DNA of 64,000 nucleotides from Candidatus Poseidoniaceae archaeon. GTDB taxonomy: Archaea; Thermoplasmatota; Poseidoniia; Poseidoniales; Poseidoniaceae. The translations under genes were made by a program, and so were the position numbers. The notes under the pieces were generated by a model. It made no database searches, had not been told where the DNA came from, and worked only from the letters and a program-made list of their open reading frames with translations. Shown piece after piece: positions 19,201 through 27,749 of this stretch. Location: the NCBI GenBank assembly GCA_949372875.1, contig CASIAW010000004.1:175247-239246 (forward strand). Reading direction: 5' to 3'. Position 1 is the first letter of the stretch. Every line of letters begins with the position of its first letter.

Positions 19201-20439
19201 GATGTATTCAGTGAAAGAGTCCTCAATCAATCCTTCTCTTGGAGTGCATTAATCACTGCCCTTTCTGCTCTTACATTATCGAGCATGAACAGCAGAGGTT
19301 TGCTCTTCAAGAATGAATCAGAAGAAGGTGAGGCTCGACTTACCGAAGAGAAGAGAGAAGAAATAGTCAACACACTCTACATCACGACATACGTCCTCTT
19401 CATCTTTAGTTTCGAGGCCCTTTTGGGATTGGGAACAGTTGTTGGAGCTATTTTACTTACGAGGGATATTCTGTTCAAGGGATATTCAAACGCGTTATTC
19501 TTCATTCCAGCAATTCATGCCCTGGCATTGGCGAACCTCATTGTTCAAACTGAATTCGATGCGGTTGATATGGGCATACCGATCGGGATATTCTTGGCTG
19601 CAGAAGGAATTGCAATCTCTTGGTTCTCTTTACAAAACGACCGAATGTATGACCTTGAGTTCTTTGAATGGGAAAGTGACGAGGCTTTCTTAGATTTCCT
19701 TGACCGTTTAGGCATGGCTGGAATCCTCAGCGCTCTTGCAGGTATTTTCTTCACATTTGGAGAGATAGACCAGTGGTCGGTTGCATGGGTGCTAACGACT
19801 GCGGTTCTCATTGCAGTTGGAATTCAAGGCTATGCCCCAGATTACGAAGCTCGATGGAGACGTATTTTCGGTGGCTATGGTTCAATTCTTTCCTTTGTCG
19901 CTTTCGCAATTGAAGTTGATAATGATACCATGCAGGCACTTTCCTTTGTTGGCGTGGGATTGATTGCACTCGGATGGGGATTCCTCACAATGCAACGCTT
20001 AGACGATGATGAAGGAATCTATGAAGTCGATGAAGAGCAACCAGTTGCAGTCGTTCAACAAAAAGCGTTCTCGCCAAAGACAGAAGTAGCAGAACCTGAA
20101 GAGGAAATCGTTGAAGAAGTGATTGAAACCGTCGAAGAAGAAACGGTAGCACAAGAGGATGACTCAGTGGAAGAAGTTGAATCTGCTGCATCCACCTCAG
20201 TTACAACCTCTCAGGGACTCGAGATACCTCGACCTGTGCTAAGGAAGCAAGTTACAGAACCGGTATCATTGCCTATGCCAGACACAATAACAACAGCACA
20301 AGGGTTTGAAATCCGTCTTCCTGCAGGTAAGCTTGATGCGATTCTCAAATCAATCGCATCGACGCCTCATGAAGGATATAAGCCGGTTGTTGGACTCAAT
20401 GAAGGTGGACAAATCATCATTGATTGGATCAGTGTTTGA
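16276..20439 (+). CDS. Giant polytopic membrane protein, about 34 helices
   Basis: Not recognised. Nearly 1,390 residues. After a basic Pro-rich start (PAPRRSAPRRVPAP), hydrophobic segments follow one another to about residue 1250, by eye 32 to 36 helices. Then comes a Glu/Val-rich linker (EEEIVEEVIETVEEE) and a small C-terminal domain of about 70 residues ending in DWISV; TTSQGLEI and TTAQGFEI form two copies of one motif in that tail. No transporter, protease or glycosyltransferase motif was seen. An upstream ATG at 16225 would add 17 hydrophobic residues; neither has a ribosome site. The gene is flanked by two secreted subtilases. Confidence 0.75.
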   Translation: MPAPRRSAPRRVPAPTQSLLAKANVPSPAGSIFTESAPVEQPLLVNPPGVSISDSNRALMKFSQLIMMGIALAAIWGGLFSIAFAEGATNNDFLIIFIGGLVSAGITIGWIEAQSRKNDHVLYEVQDYMLGIGFFFATIGMIWGSRWIIGFITGEGWTEIFGTAAEFNSGVLIDATTGESVDWHPNAKAIYVQTAALLVLIFGEIQLLKRFKGSTGFGRAVAAYAPILVLVGAGMGPWMTWTENTISYEMGLSVILLSFAAMEMALRSNKALNFVVVAVVSGITPILFEVFNTGAETNGAGGAMSLLIFIIAIQGYYAARQELRSELIQKASVVLVGEIVLAMYIARLEGLNLHIGPLKSTEYGLENILGLSVALWIAVLIFYFPAVQQRRVPWMPIGLAAALVMLPNEGSVVPWVITLLMVPYMLFIAKATRRWVADYTFAALALSYFFTDFFANMGDIPLSDTFGFNGMQIVIPIALFCISEFARQNDKISSWTHLVMLASLVLSRTILQAEDWFMPWIFVGYMIYLARSSFRNIEQDSSIEEKLQATLVVLIAGASAILLTVLDRLEVPEFLQSLPLPEYFNYQIFILGAVIYGVLYPVRHLELDAGLLFNWTKRATVSNTPIYDAATNSWTTSPESLVKTDDEWIERNSWSQLTRFSLLLSFFMMSYSIITMVNPFGNEFDPKGAEELVKGPWSLLLLAPITALVLEIKAMKVISSVVRSAGVWVLFMTALPLSLSFNSVRTEMQTHDDYFDTQIIPFAIVLDLMLLSAPLYINQLITKRGIDIEYLSPKADAWAMLGLVGLACLDTSGGLLLISMIGLVTVRSVKHRHVWPLMLSPLALFLLNSHWLDSAGIGRLLVETIDSTNYDFTSYGFLTLTQLGGILLTIQMTFVLIMDSMYVKQSKSEREPLPWFGVWGWALVGVLAATSSVGWIPAIMFAYLIVTAWNTGRLEEIVVLHLGLLLSLILGMVIEDVFSERVLNQSFSWSALITALSALTLSSMNSRGLLFKNESEEGEARLTEEKREEIVNTLYITTYVLFIFSFEALLGLGTVVGAILLTRDILFKGYSNALFFIPAIHALALANLIVQTEFDAVDMGIPIGIFLAAEGIAISWFSLQNDRMYDLEFFEWESDEAFLDFLDRLGMAGILSALAGIFFTFGEIDQWSVAWVLTTAVLIAVGIQGYAPDYEARWRRIFGGYGSILSFVAFAIEVDNDTMQALSFVGVGLIALGWGFLTMQRLDDDEGIYEVDEEQPVAVVQQKAFSPKTEVAEPEEEIVEEVIETVEEETVAQEDDSVEEVESAASTSVTTSQGLEIPRPVLRKQVTEPVSLPMPDTITTAQGFEIRLPAGKLDAILKSIASTPHEGYKPVVGLNEGGQIIIDWISV

Positions 20440-20440
20440 A

Positions 20441-21820
20441 TCAAACCAAACGTCGTTCAACACCTTGATCTCCGATGATAGAAAGTCCATTGACTTCACT
20501 TGGGACAGAGGGGTATGCATCCCAGTATGCTTCTCTCATGTCTTGATTCGCATTCATGCATGCAACCACATCGCCCGGCCTTTGAGAAAGTTCTGACGAT
20601 TGGTTAAGGTGGGCAATAATCGGTTCAATATTCGACAGATTGACAAATCCCCAGCCGGTTTGAGTGCAAGGCGCAACTGGAGAGACCGGCATTGTTCCTG
20701 AAGTCGGATCCCATCCAAGTTCCGGATACCATGCTGACAAATTCAAGGCTTCACGAATTTCAGAGTTGGAAACAAGGAATGGATTACCTTCACTGTCTGT
20801 CCCATCCACGAGCATACCTTGGCGTAATACAGGCGATGCTCCTGAACTGTTATCATTAAATTCCTCTCGAAGTGACTCCAATACAAAGGAAAGAATACCT
20901 GCTGTTCGAGGTGTAGCAAAAGAAGTTCCTGAGGTTTCGTGGTATCCATCGATATCGTCGTGATTCGGTAAATATTGAGTCCAGTCTGCTGAAATGTCTG
21001 GATAAGAGCCTGACATAATTTCTTTTTGATCATCGCCTTCTTCAGCATATCCTGCTATTCCAATCGACCAAGGGGGGCCTGCAGTAGAGTCCTGAATGGC
21101 TGGCGAAGGGCTGTTATCAGCAGCACCTGTATGCATCTTCCCTTCATCGACTACAGCGATTTCAGTGCCACGCTCAATTCCTGATACGGGGACTGAACCT
21201 GGCGCTCCAAAAGAGGTTGAGATAACATCTACGAGAGGTTGGTTTGCAGCAGCGAGTACCGCCTCGGTGCTGAATCCTTCAACAAAGAAAATCACTGCGT
21301 TCGGATTGGCATCGAGGACTGAACCAGTGACTGCAGAACCATGACCGTCACTCGGGTCGTCAAGAATCAAGATATCACTATCACCGTCGGGGGAATGACC
21401 GATGATTTTTGTTCCAGGAAAAGAAACGATGTCACTGGCAGTCAATGTATCCCAACAGGATTCTTTGTCAGCATCGTATCGTTCTTGCCAAGTTCCATCA
21501 AAAGTTAATTCACAGACCTTGTTCACGCCAAGTCCGTCCAACAGCCACGAAGGGTATGTTTCATTTGTCCGGAAATGATCATGGTATACGTTGATTCCAG
21601 TATCGACTGGAGCCACGACCGAAAAGGCCCTCCAATCGTCACTGCTGGTATCCGACTCAGAAACCAATTGAACGGGAGAGTCACCGGTTAGCGACAGGGC
21701 AAAGAACGAAAAAATGAGTAAGAAAGTGAGTGCACTCACTGCAATAAGGTTTTTCGAACTCATTGAAGAGACGGTCTCAAAAGGATTTTCTGAAACCGGA
21801 GAATCTGCCTTACCCGCCAT
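20441..21820 (-). CDS. Membrane-anchored subtilase-like protease (S8)
   Basis: A signal anchor at about residues 25-47 ([19 protein letters not shown]) is followed by a divergent S8 domain. Triad candidates are Asp in [12 protein letters not shown], His in DGHGSAVTG, and Ser in [11 protein letters not shown]. Between the first two there is a long insert with CxxLTFDG and a paired Cys. No C-terminal anchor is present. It is convergent with the giant membrane protein, with a single base between the stop codons, and diverges from oligoribonuclease. The sequence is shorter and less typical than the first subtilase in this window. Confidence 0.82.
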   Translation of the reverse strand: MAGKADSPVSENPFETVSSMSSKNLIAVSALTFLLIFSFFALSLTGDSPVQLVSESDTSSDDWRAFSVVAPVDTGINVYHDHFRTNETYPSWLLDGLGVNKVCELTFDGTWQERYDADKESCWDTLTASDIVSFPGTKIIGHSPDGDSDILILDDPSDGHGSAVTGSVLDANPNAVIFFVEGFSTEAVLAAANQPLVDVISTSFGAPGSVPVSGIERGTEIAVVDEGKMHTGAADNSPSPAIQDSTAGPPWSIGIAGYAEEGDDQKEIMSGSYPDISADWTQYLPNHDDIDGYHETSGTSFATPRTAGILSFVLESLREEFNDNSSGASPVLRQGMLVDGTDSEGNPFLVSNSEIREALNLSAWYPELGWDPTSGTMPVSPVAPCTQTGWGFVNLSNIEPIIAHLNQSSELSQRPGDVVACMNANQDMREAYWDAYPSVPSEVNGLSIIGDQGVERRLV

Positions 21821-21889
21821 GGCTGTGCCTCCGAGGAGAACTTCATAACCCTACGCCCACTTCAAAAACCCCAGCCTCTTGGCGAAATT

Positions 21890-22435
21890 ATGAGTGGAAA
21901 CGATGAGCGCTTGGTTTGGATTGACCTGGAAATGACTGGACTCGATATTCGCAAAGAGTCGATTATCGAAATCGCCACTGTCGTTACAGATGGAGAACTC
22001 AACATTCTTGCAACTGGACCGAATCTTGCTGTCTCGGTTTCTGAGGAACTCCTTGATGGGATGGACGAGTGGAATACATCTCATCATCATGCCAGTGGCT
22101 TAGTAGAACGAGTTCGAACTCAAAGTGTATCGTGTGAAGAAGCCGAAGCAGATACACTTGAATTTCTCAAGAAATGGGTTCCTAAGGGAGTGGCACCCTT
22201 GTGTGGAAACAGTGTATGGAATGACAAGAAGTTCATGGAAAAAGAAATGCCACTCTTGGTTGATTACCTTCATTATCGAATGATTGATGTTTCAACCGTC
22301 AAAGAATTAGCTCGAAGATGGTATCCTGAAACTGGTCGATATGAAAAGAAAGGCGCGCATCTCGCTTTAGATGACATTCTCGAATCAATAGAAGAACTGC
22401 GCTTCTTTAGAGAGCGTATCTTCACTCAGAAATGA
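21890..22435 (+). CDS. orn: Oligoribonuclease
   Basis: 3'-to-5' exonuclease of the DEDDh family that degrades RNA dinucleotides and very short oligomers in the cytosol. Near full match to the classical Orn pattern: [11 protein letters not shown] with the first Asp and Glu, [50 protein letters not shown], and [17 protein letters not shown] with the His and last Asp. The length of 181 residues is standard. Orn is mainly known from proteobacteria, actinobacteria and eukaryotes, so transfer is likely. It ends one base before the convergent XdhC gene. Confidence 0.95.
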   Translation: MSGNDERLVWIDLEMTGLDIRKESIIEIATVVTDGELNILATGPNLAVSVSEELLDGMDEWNTSHHHASGLVERVRTQSVSCEEAEADTLEFLKKWVPKGVAPLCGNSVWNDKKFMEKEMPLLVDYLHYRMIDVSTVKELARRWYPETGRYEKKGAHLALDDILESIEELRFFRERIFTQK

Positions 22436-22436
22436 G

Positions 22437-23303
22437 TCAATTTCGCCACGTTGGTGCATCCGCATCCTTACCTTTGAACGCAGCCATGATTTGAGCGACC
22501 ACTGCAACTGCAATTTCCTCGGGAGATTCTGCACCTATGTTCAACCCTATTGGGCAGATAACAGCATCCAAAAGTGATTGTTGAATGCCTTGGCCAATAC
22601 AGACCTTCTCGAATGCTTGCCATTTTGAACGGCTTCCAATTACGCCAATTCGAGGCCCTTGTTGACCATCAGGAGTGGCTTGGGCATCGTTGAAAATATG
22701 AAGAAGGCGGAGTAATCGCTCTTCATCCTCTGACCAATCATGGCCAAGAAGGAGAACGTCAGAGAATCGACTGAGACTGGAAAGAGATTCCTTTTGAAGA
22801 AAACCTTCGACGGATTCAGAAGAACGTTGCTGCGCATTTGGATACATCTCTTTACCCGAATACGCACTTCGAGTATCATGAACCGAATGGTGCCAACCCA
22901 AAGCATCCAACGTCTTTGCAATGGCTTGACCGCAATGACCTCCACCCATTAAGAGAACATGTGGCATTGGAATCATCACCTCGATTGCAAGCGAAACTTG
23001 ACCGCCGCAAAGAGAATCAAGTGGAGTCACTTCATAGCCCTTCGCACCTTTATTCAATCCATATCTCATGACTTCTCCGAACGGATAATGGTGATTCTCT
23101 AGATGTTCTCGACACCGTTGAAGGACTTTCATCTCTAAACCTGCACCGCCAACCGTTCCTCTCCACTGACCATCTGAAGCCATCGCTAGCCGTGCTCCAA
23201 CTTTACCAGGAACACTCCCTGCTGTTTCAACGACACTGGCAAGAACGACACGTTGACCTTGGGACAAATGCGAAAGGGCCCAAGACATCACCGCCGCAGT
23301 CAT
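22437..23303 (-). CDS. XdhC/CoxI-family molybdenum hydroxylase maturation protein
   Basis: XdhC proteins bind molybdenum cofactor, help its sulfuration and insert it into the large subunit. Seen: the N-terminal XdhC region (VLASVVETAGSVPGKVGARL), DSLCGGQVSLAIE with a conserved Cys, and a Rossmann nucleotide site HVLLMGGGHCGQAIAK, then DVLLLGHDWSEDEE. The frame opens at a GTG at 23327, but GAGGGG lies 5 bases before the ATG at 23303, which I take. It is 45 bases behind the MobA-like gene. The enzyme it presumably serves is encoded at 8-12 kb, not adjacent. Confidence 0.85.
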   Translation of the reverse strand: MTAAVMSWALSHLSQGQRVVLASVVETAGSVPGKVGARLAMASDGQWRGTVGGAGLEMKVLQRCREHLENHHYPFGEVMRYGLNKGAKGYEVTPLDSLCGGQVSLAIEVMIPMPHVLLMGGGHCGQAIAKTLDALGWHHSVHDTRSAYSGKEMYPNAQQRSSESVEGFLQKESLSSLSRFSDVLLLGHDWSEDEERLLRLLHIFNDAQATPDGQQGPRIGVIGSRSKWQAFEKVCIGQGIQQSLLDAVICPIGLNIGAESPEEIAVAVVAQIMAAFKGKDADAPTWRN

Positions 23304-23348
23304 GTTCACCCCTCGAGGGTGTGACACATACCCTTTGCCCTGTAGGGT

Positions 23349-23942
23349 TTAGCCGAGATTAAGTAAGACTGATTCATGCTGCTTCAACAATTCTAAATCA
23401 GAAGGGAGGTCAATGTTCAAACCAAGAAGAGGAGCTGATACTGTCACTTCTTGAAATGTAACAACATCTCGCAAGGCACTTTCAGGAGGCGCAGCAAGAA
23501 CGGATTGAATTGCAGTCTCATCGAGAAGGAGCGGGTGACCTCGACGCCCATTTGCCGCAAGTGTCGAACTTTTTTCCGATAAAAGGAGATTTTTCACATC
23601 GCCAACCGCCCACCCAGGACGATCGACTGGGGCGATAACGACGCGTTTTGGCATTCGCCCTTTGTCGCCTGCTAGAGACAAGAGCCCGCATTGTATGCTA
23701 CCTGTTCTTCCCTTCTCTGGAGAGGCATTGACAATTACCGTAGAACCAACAGTAGCGTGCATGATTGGAACCGAGAGTTCACTGCGAGTCACGACGTAAA
23801 TCGGTGAACAACCGGCTTTAACCAACTTTTGATAGGCGAGTCCGACTAAATTCGTATCTCCGATTGGCACCAATGATTTCGGTTGACCAAGACGCTGGCT
23901 GGCGCCGGCGGCAAGAATTACAGCAGGACACTGTTTGGCCAT
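23349..23942 (-). CDS. MobA-like nucleotidyltransferase (molybdenum cofactor cytidylyltransferase type)
   Basis: Starts with the nucleotide-binding loop of the family, VILAAGASQRLGQPKSLVPIG, with the Gly-rich turn and Lys that contact CTP or GTP. VIAPVDRPGW is the metal-binding Asp region, and GRRGHPLLLDE is the typical MocA-like motif. The product likely turns molybdopterin into the dinucleotide form used by xanthine-oxidase-family enzymes, and the XdhC gene directly downstream supports the CTP-type (MocA) role over MobA. CTP versus GTP preference is inferred. Confidence 0.85.
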   Translation of the reverse strand: MAKQCPAVILAAGASQRLGQPKSLVPIGDTNLVGLAYQKLVKAGCSPIYVVTRSELSVPIMHATVGSTVIVNASPEKGRTGSIQCGLLSLAGDKGRMPKRVVIAPVDRPGWAVGDVKNLLLSEKSSTLAANGRRGHPLLLDETAIQSVLAAPPESALRDVVTFQEVTVSAPLLGLNIDLPSDLELLKQHESVLLNLG

Positions 23943-24008
23943 AACACCAATCCGAAGTGGTAGGTTTTACTCTTTACTCTTGATATAGACTCGATTTCGT
24001 GGCTATTC

Positions 24009-24704
24009 ATGTCGAAAGGAAATTATCGAATGTCCGAGCCTGAACTTCGTTCAGTTGAGATGTTACAATCAGTGGCAAAAGACACGCCTGCTGTCGAGAT
24101 TATCATGCTGACTCATGAATCCATCAAAGTCCGAGTCCAAGGAGAATCACACCGGTGGTATTGTCTGGATTCTAAATTACAGAGTGAAGAAGATATCATT
24201 CATCACGAAGGTTCTGAATGGTCAATTGCTGTTACAGCCGGTCGTTGGCGGAACGATGTGATCGAAGAGAACGATTATTCAGTCAAACTTTGTTTGCATT
24301 CTAAGAACCAAAACTTACCGATCGGCGATCGAATTGTTTCCCTCGTATTGGCTCTATTTAACGACATAAAAACGGCATTACAGATACCTATGCTTGCTCA
24401 ATTCATCGTATGCCACCGGCACATGCTGAAGGATATTATCATCTTCCAAGATACGATGATTGTAAGCCAAGATATGATTGATGATGACTGGCCCTGTGAA
24501 GATGAAATGGAACAGGAAGAATACGACGAAATGGAATGGCACAGCGCCATGGAGGATTTTGAACTTCCAACTCCCGACGAGGTTATCCATGATACTGAAC
24601 AGGCAGAAATAGAACAACTGGCTGCCGAAGAAACCAGAGAAAGGGAAGAGCAGGAGTTAATCAATTTCTGGGAATTGATGGCCGATAAATTACTCGACAA
24701 ATGA
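24009..24704 (+). CDS. Hypothetical acidic protein
   Basis: Not recognised. 231 residues without signal peptide or membrane helix. The first 150 residues look like a compact mixed fold (EIIMLTHESIKVRVQG, HRWYCLDSKL, NLPIGDRIVSLVLALFNDI). The last 70 are very rich in Glu and Asp and look helical (EMEQEEYDEMEW, TREREEQELINFWELM). Its stop codon is directly followed by the stop codon of the convergent acyl-CoA dehydrogenase, with no base between. An ATG 7 codons on is an alternative start. Confidence 0.6.
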   Translation: MSKGNYRMSEPELRSVEMLQSVAKDTPAVEIIMLTHESIKVRVQGESHRWYCLDSKLQSEEDIIHHEGSEWSIAVTAGRWRNDVIEENDYSVKLCLHSKNQNLPIGDRIVSLVLALFNDIKTALQIPMLAQFIVCHRHMLKDIIIFQDTMIVSQDMIDDDWPCEDEMEQEEYDEMEWHSAMEDFELPTPDEVIHDTEQAEIEQLAAEETREREEQELINFWELMADKLLDK

Positions 24705-25853
24705 TTACAAATCTTTGGTAATCTCTCGTCCAATAATCATTTTTTGAACTTGCGAAGACCCTTCATAGATTTGCATGACCTTTGCTGCTCTCATGAGACG
24801 GGCCACGGGATATTCCTCTGAATAACCATACCCTCCATACACTTGGACTGCATCGGTTGAAACTTCCATAGCCGTATCTGCAGCGAATCGTTTTGCATGT
24901 GCTGCTGATTCCGTATTCTTAACGCCAGCATCTGAATCAGCCGCTGACTTCCAAGTTAGCATTCTTGACGCCTCGATTTTCGTTTTCATATCTGCCAACA
25001 TAAATTGTATTGCTTGATGACGATAGAGAGGCTTTCCGAAGGTTTCTCGCTCTCCTGAGTATTGCAGAGCGTGCTCGTATGCTGCTCGAGCAAGGCCTGT
25101 TGCATGCGCAGCAATGTTTGGGCGGCTCATGTCAAAAGCCTTCATGGCGTTCATCCATCCACCGGACTCTGAACCTCCAATCAATTGGTCTGCTGGGACT
25201 CGAACGTCATCAAATTGAATTGAGCGAGTATCTGAACATCGTTGACCCATGTTGGTTTCTTTCTTTCCAAGTGAGAAGCCTTCAGCGTCTTTCTCAACAA
25301 TAAAGCCGGACATGCCTTTGTAGCCAGCATCTACATCTGTTTTCGCTAATACAAAGAAGAAATCTGCGTAACCTGCACCAGTAATCCACATTTTGGAACC
25401 GTTGATAACATACTCATCTCCATCACGCAATGCGTTTGTTTTACACGCTGCAACATCAGAACCTGCACCTGGCTCAGTCACCGCATACGAGGCCAATGCA
25501 CCCTCTTCAGCAACCATTCTCAGCCATTTCTGTTTCTGATCTTCAGTCGCTCCAGTAATAATGGGTGCACATGCAAGTGCTGTTGCATAGGCTGCTGTAG
25601 CAAAACCAGGGTCTCCCCAGGCCAACTCTTCATTGACAAGAACATCTTCCATAGAACCTAATCCAGGACCGCCATAGTCTTCAGAAATGTGCAAATTGAG
25701 TAATCCCATCTCGTGAGCTGCTTGAATGGCTTCTTTCGGATAAACCGATTCAGTGTCCCAGTGCTCAGCATTTGGGCGAATTTCATCAACCGCAAATTCA
25801 TGTGCGAGTTCCTTCAACATTTCTTGCATTTCGTCAAGTTGGAAGTTCACCAT
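24705..25853 (-). CDS. Acyl-CoA dehydrogenase
   Basis: FAD enzyme for alpha,beta-dehydrogenation of acyl-CoA in fatty- or amino-acid breakdown. Typical features over 382 residues: YAVTEPGAGSDVA (FAD and substrate site), KMWITGAGYADFFFV, MGQRCSDTRSIQFDDVRVP, GERETFGKPLYRHQAIQFMLADM, DAVQVYGGYGYSEEYPVARLMRAAKVMQIYEGSS, with the catalytic Glu expected in the IYEGSS segment or helix G depending on subfamily. No other beta-oxidation gene is adjacent. Substrate chain length cannot be read from the sequence. Confidence 0.93.
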   Translation of the reverse strand: MVNFQLDEMQEMLKELAHEFAVDEIRPNAEHWDTESVYPKEAIQAAHEMGLLNLHISEDYGGPGLGSMEDVLVNEELAWGDPGFATAAYATALACAPIITGATEDQKQKWLRMVAEEGALASYAVTEPGAGSDVAACKTNALRDGDEYVINGSKMWITGAGYADFFFVLAKTDVDAGYKGMSGFIVEKDAEGFSLGKKETNMGQRCSDTRSIQFDDVRVPADQLIGGSESGGWMNAMKAFDMSRPNIAAHATGLARAAYEHALQYSGERETFGKPLYRHQAIQFMLADMKTKIEASRMLTWKSAADSDAGVKNTESAAHAKRFAADTAMEVSTDAVQVYGGYGYSEEYPVARLMRAAKVMQIYEGSSQVQKMIIGREITKDL

Positions 25854-25893
25854 GGAGAAGGCGAAGAAGTCGCCCCTTATGTCTTCATTGTTT

Positions 25894-27063
25894 TCAGAAG
25901 GTTATCCAAGAACGGTTGTATGCCTCGAGAGTAAGAATGAATAAGATATACACAGAGATTAACGTATAGCCTTCCCACTTCTTGAATTCATACGAAGTTC
26001 GCATCATGAGAAGGGCCACAGAGGTTCCCAAAACCGTGAATGGAATAATGATAAACACAATCAGTTCAAACCCCCCATCAGAAATGGCGAGTGGGTGAAC
26101 TAAACCGGCTAGACCGATTGAAAGCAACGGGTCAGTGATGTTCGAACCGATAAGTGTCCCAATAGCGACGCCTTGACTTCGGTTCGCCGCCATCATGGCG
26201 ATGGTCAATTCGGGTAATGATGTTCCAATTCCAGATACGGTGGTTCCGATGACTGCATGCGGGACATTGAGTTCAATGGCAATGAGTCGGGCTTGTTCAA
26301 CCAAGTGGTGTGCTGCAAAAACGGCAAATGCCAAACCGCAGACGACCATAATCAAGTAAGCAGCGACGCTCCAATTTGAACCCCGAACAACAACATCATT
26401 TTGGGTATCTTCCTCCTGTTGAATCACTTTGCGATGCATCAGTAACCAAGAAATATAGATGATGTACAGTGAGACGAGAATAAGTGACTCCCATCGTTGC
26501 AATGTGCGTTCTGTGAGTAAGAAAAAAGTGAGAATGAGAACTGCTAACAGCATGATAAGACCATCACGTTTCAACCATGATTCCCGTATTTTGAGTCCTT
26601 TTTTAACGACTACAAGCCCTAGAATGAGTGTGATTTGAACAAACACAGAACCGAGGATGCCTCCAATAGCAAAATCTGCAACTTCTGGCTTGGTTGCAAC
26701 ATCAGCTGCGGCAGTGGTAGTGACTAGAATCTCCGGCAAAGAAGTTCCAATAGAAACGATTGTTAAACCAATGACAACTTCAGGTAAGCCGCCACGTCGA
26801 GCCAATCCTTTCGCACCTTCGATAAAGAAATCAGCAGAGAAAATGAGGAGACCAAGCGCCAAACCACCAATAATCAAAGTGATGCTAATATTGTCATAGC
26901 CAGCCGAATTTGAAAGGAATCGAACGGCGATGATTCCAAGAAACAGGGCTCCGGTTGTAACCAGGGTTTGGAAATGAAGAAGTTGAGCGATTCCCATCAC
27001 TTTTTCCTCGGACCCCATGGTTGAACCAACAGCCTTTACTTCTTCACCATTCCCTTTTACCAT
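25894..27063 (-). CDS. CaCA-family sodium/calcium exchanger
   Basis: Integral membrane antiporter of the YrbG type. The two alpha-repeats are clear: PEVVIGLTIVSIGTSLPEILVTTTAA and PHAVIGTTVSGIGTSLPELTIAMMAA, each with the GTSLPE ion-binding core; about 10 helices. A hydrophilic loop separates the halves (HRKVIQQEEDTQND). Start choice is uncertain: ATGs at 27063, 27018 and 26997 are all possible, and the longer frame from 27132 would run into the divergent aquaporin. It shares a 32-base divergent promoter region with that gene. Calcium as the substrate is by family. Confidence 0.88.
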   Translation of the reverse strand: MVKGNGEEVKAVGSTMGSEEKVMGIAQLLHFQTLVTTGALFLGIIAVRFLSNSAGYDNISITLIIGGLALGLLIFSADFFIEGAKGLARRGGLPEVVIGLTIVSIGTSLPEILVTTTAAADVATKPEVADFAIGGILGSVFVQITLILGLVVVKKGLKIRESWLKRDGLIMLLAVLILTFFLLTERTLQRWESLILVSLYIIYISWLLMHRKVIQQEEDTQNDVVVRGSNWSVAAYLIMVVCGLAFAVFAAHHLVEQARLIAIELNVPHAVIGTTVSGIGTSLPELTIAMMAANRSQGVAIGTLIGSNITDPLLSIGLAGLVHPLAISDGGFELIVFIIIPFTVLGTSVALLMMRTSYEFKKWEGYTLISVYILFILTLEAYNRSWITF

Positions 27064-27095
27064 CTTCGATTTGTCCGTTTCGCAAAGAACATAAC

Positions 27096-27749
27096 ATGAA
27101 GGGTAATCGACAGAATATGTGGCGCCGAGCAATGGCCGAATTCTTTGGCACGGCGCTTATGGTTGGGGTAGGCTGCGGAAGTGTAGCCTACGGCGCATCG
27201 GGCCTGGTCATATCTCTGTCCTTTGGACTGGCAGTTACCGTTGCAATCCTCGTGTTTCAACCCATTAGCGGCGCTCACATCAACCCTGCCGTATCCATCG
27301 CTTTTTGCCGAAGTGGCCATCTTGAAAAAGAAGCATTAATCCCTTACATCATCGCTCAATTAAGTGGCGCTTCGCTGGCTGCGTTCATCCTTGAAGGTGC
27401 TGGACCAACTCAAATCGTCGATGATATTTCCGTATACACCGGAGGATTGATCGAAGTATTCATCACGTTTTCATTAATGGCAAGCATCTATTGGATTGTC
27501 GTACGTTCTCAGACGCATGTTTCTATTGCTGTTTTTGTTGGTTTTGTGGTAGCAATACTCGCCTTTTTCTTTGGTCCGCTAACCGGTGCGTCAATGAATC
27601 CTGCTCGAACTTTTGGCCCCAACCTCTTTGCCGGTGAAGCCTTTAGCATACCATTCTATAGTTTCACAACAGTTCTAGGCGCACTGATTGCTGCAGAATT
27701 ATTCATCCGAATAAAACACCTTGAAGACAAAACGATGTCTCAAGACTGA
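27096..27749 (+). CDS. Aquaporin / glycerol facilitator family channel
   Basis: MIP-family channel with six helices. The first pore motif is AHINPAVS (NPA), the second ASMNPARTFGPNL (NPA), and AEFFGTALMVGVGCG is the typical first helix. 217 residues, or 211 from the ATG at 27114. Whether it passes water, glycerol or another small solute cannot be decided by eye; the conserved Arg after the second NPA is present. The longer frame from 27021 is ignored because it would overlap the divergent exchanger. The stop overlaps the convergent E1 gene by 10 bases. Confidence 0.92.
   Translation: MKGNRQNMWRRAMAEFFGTALMVGVGCGSVAYGASGLVISLSFGLAVTVAILVFQPISGAHINPAVSIAFCRSGHLEKEALIPYIIAQLSGASLAAFILEGAGPTQIVDDISVYTGGLIEVFITFSLMASIYWIVVRSQTHVSIAVFVGFVVAILAFFFGPLTGASMNPARTFGPNLFAGEAFSIPFYSFTTVLGALIAAELFIRIKHLEDKTMSQD

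Noticed and set aside
22437..23942. Idea that XdhC and the MobA-like gene belong to a second, unseen molybdenum enzyme
   Set aside because: No other molybdenum enzyme gene is in the window, so it cannot be judged; the simplest reading is service to the enzyme at 8-12 kb.
27021..27095. Extended N terminus of the aquaporin
   Set aside because: It would overlap the start of the divergent exchanger and lacks family similarity; the ATG at 27096 (or 27114) directly precedes the first helix.
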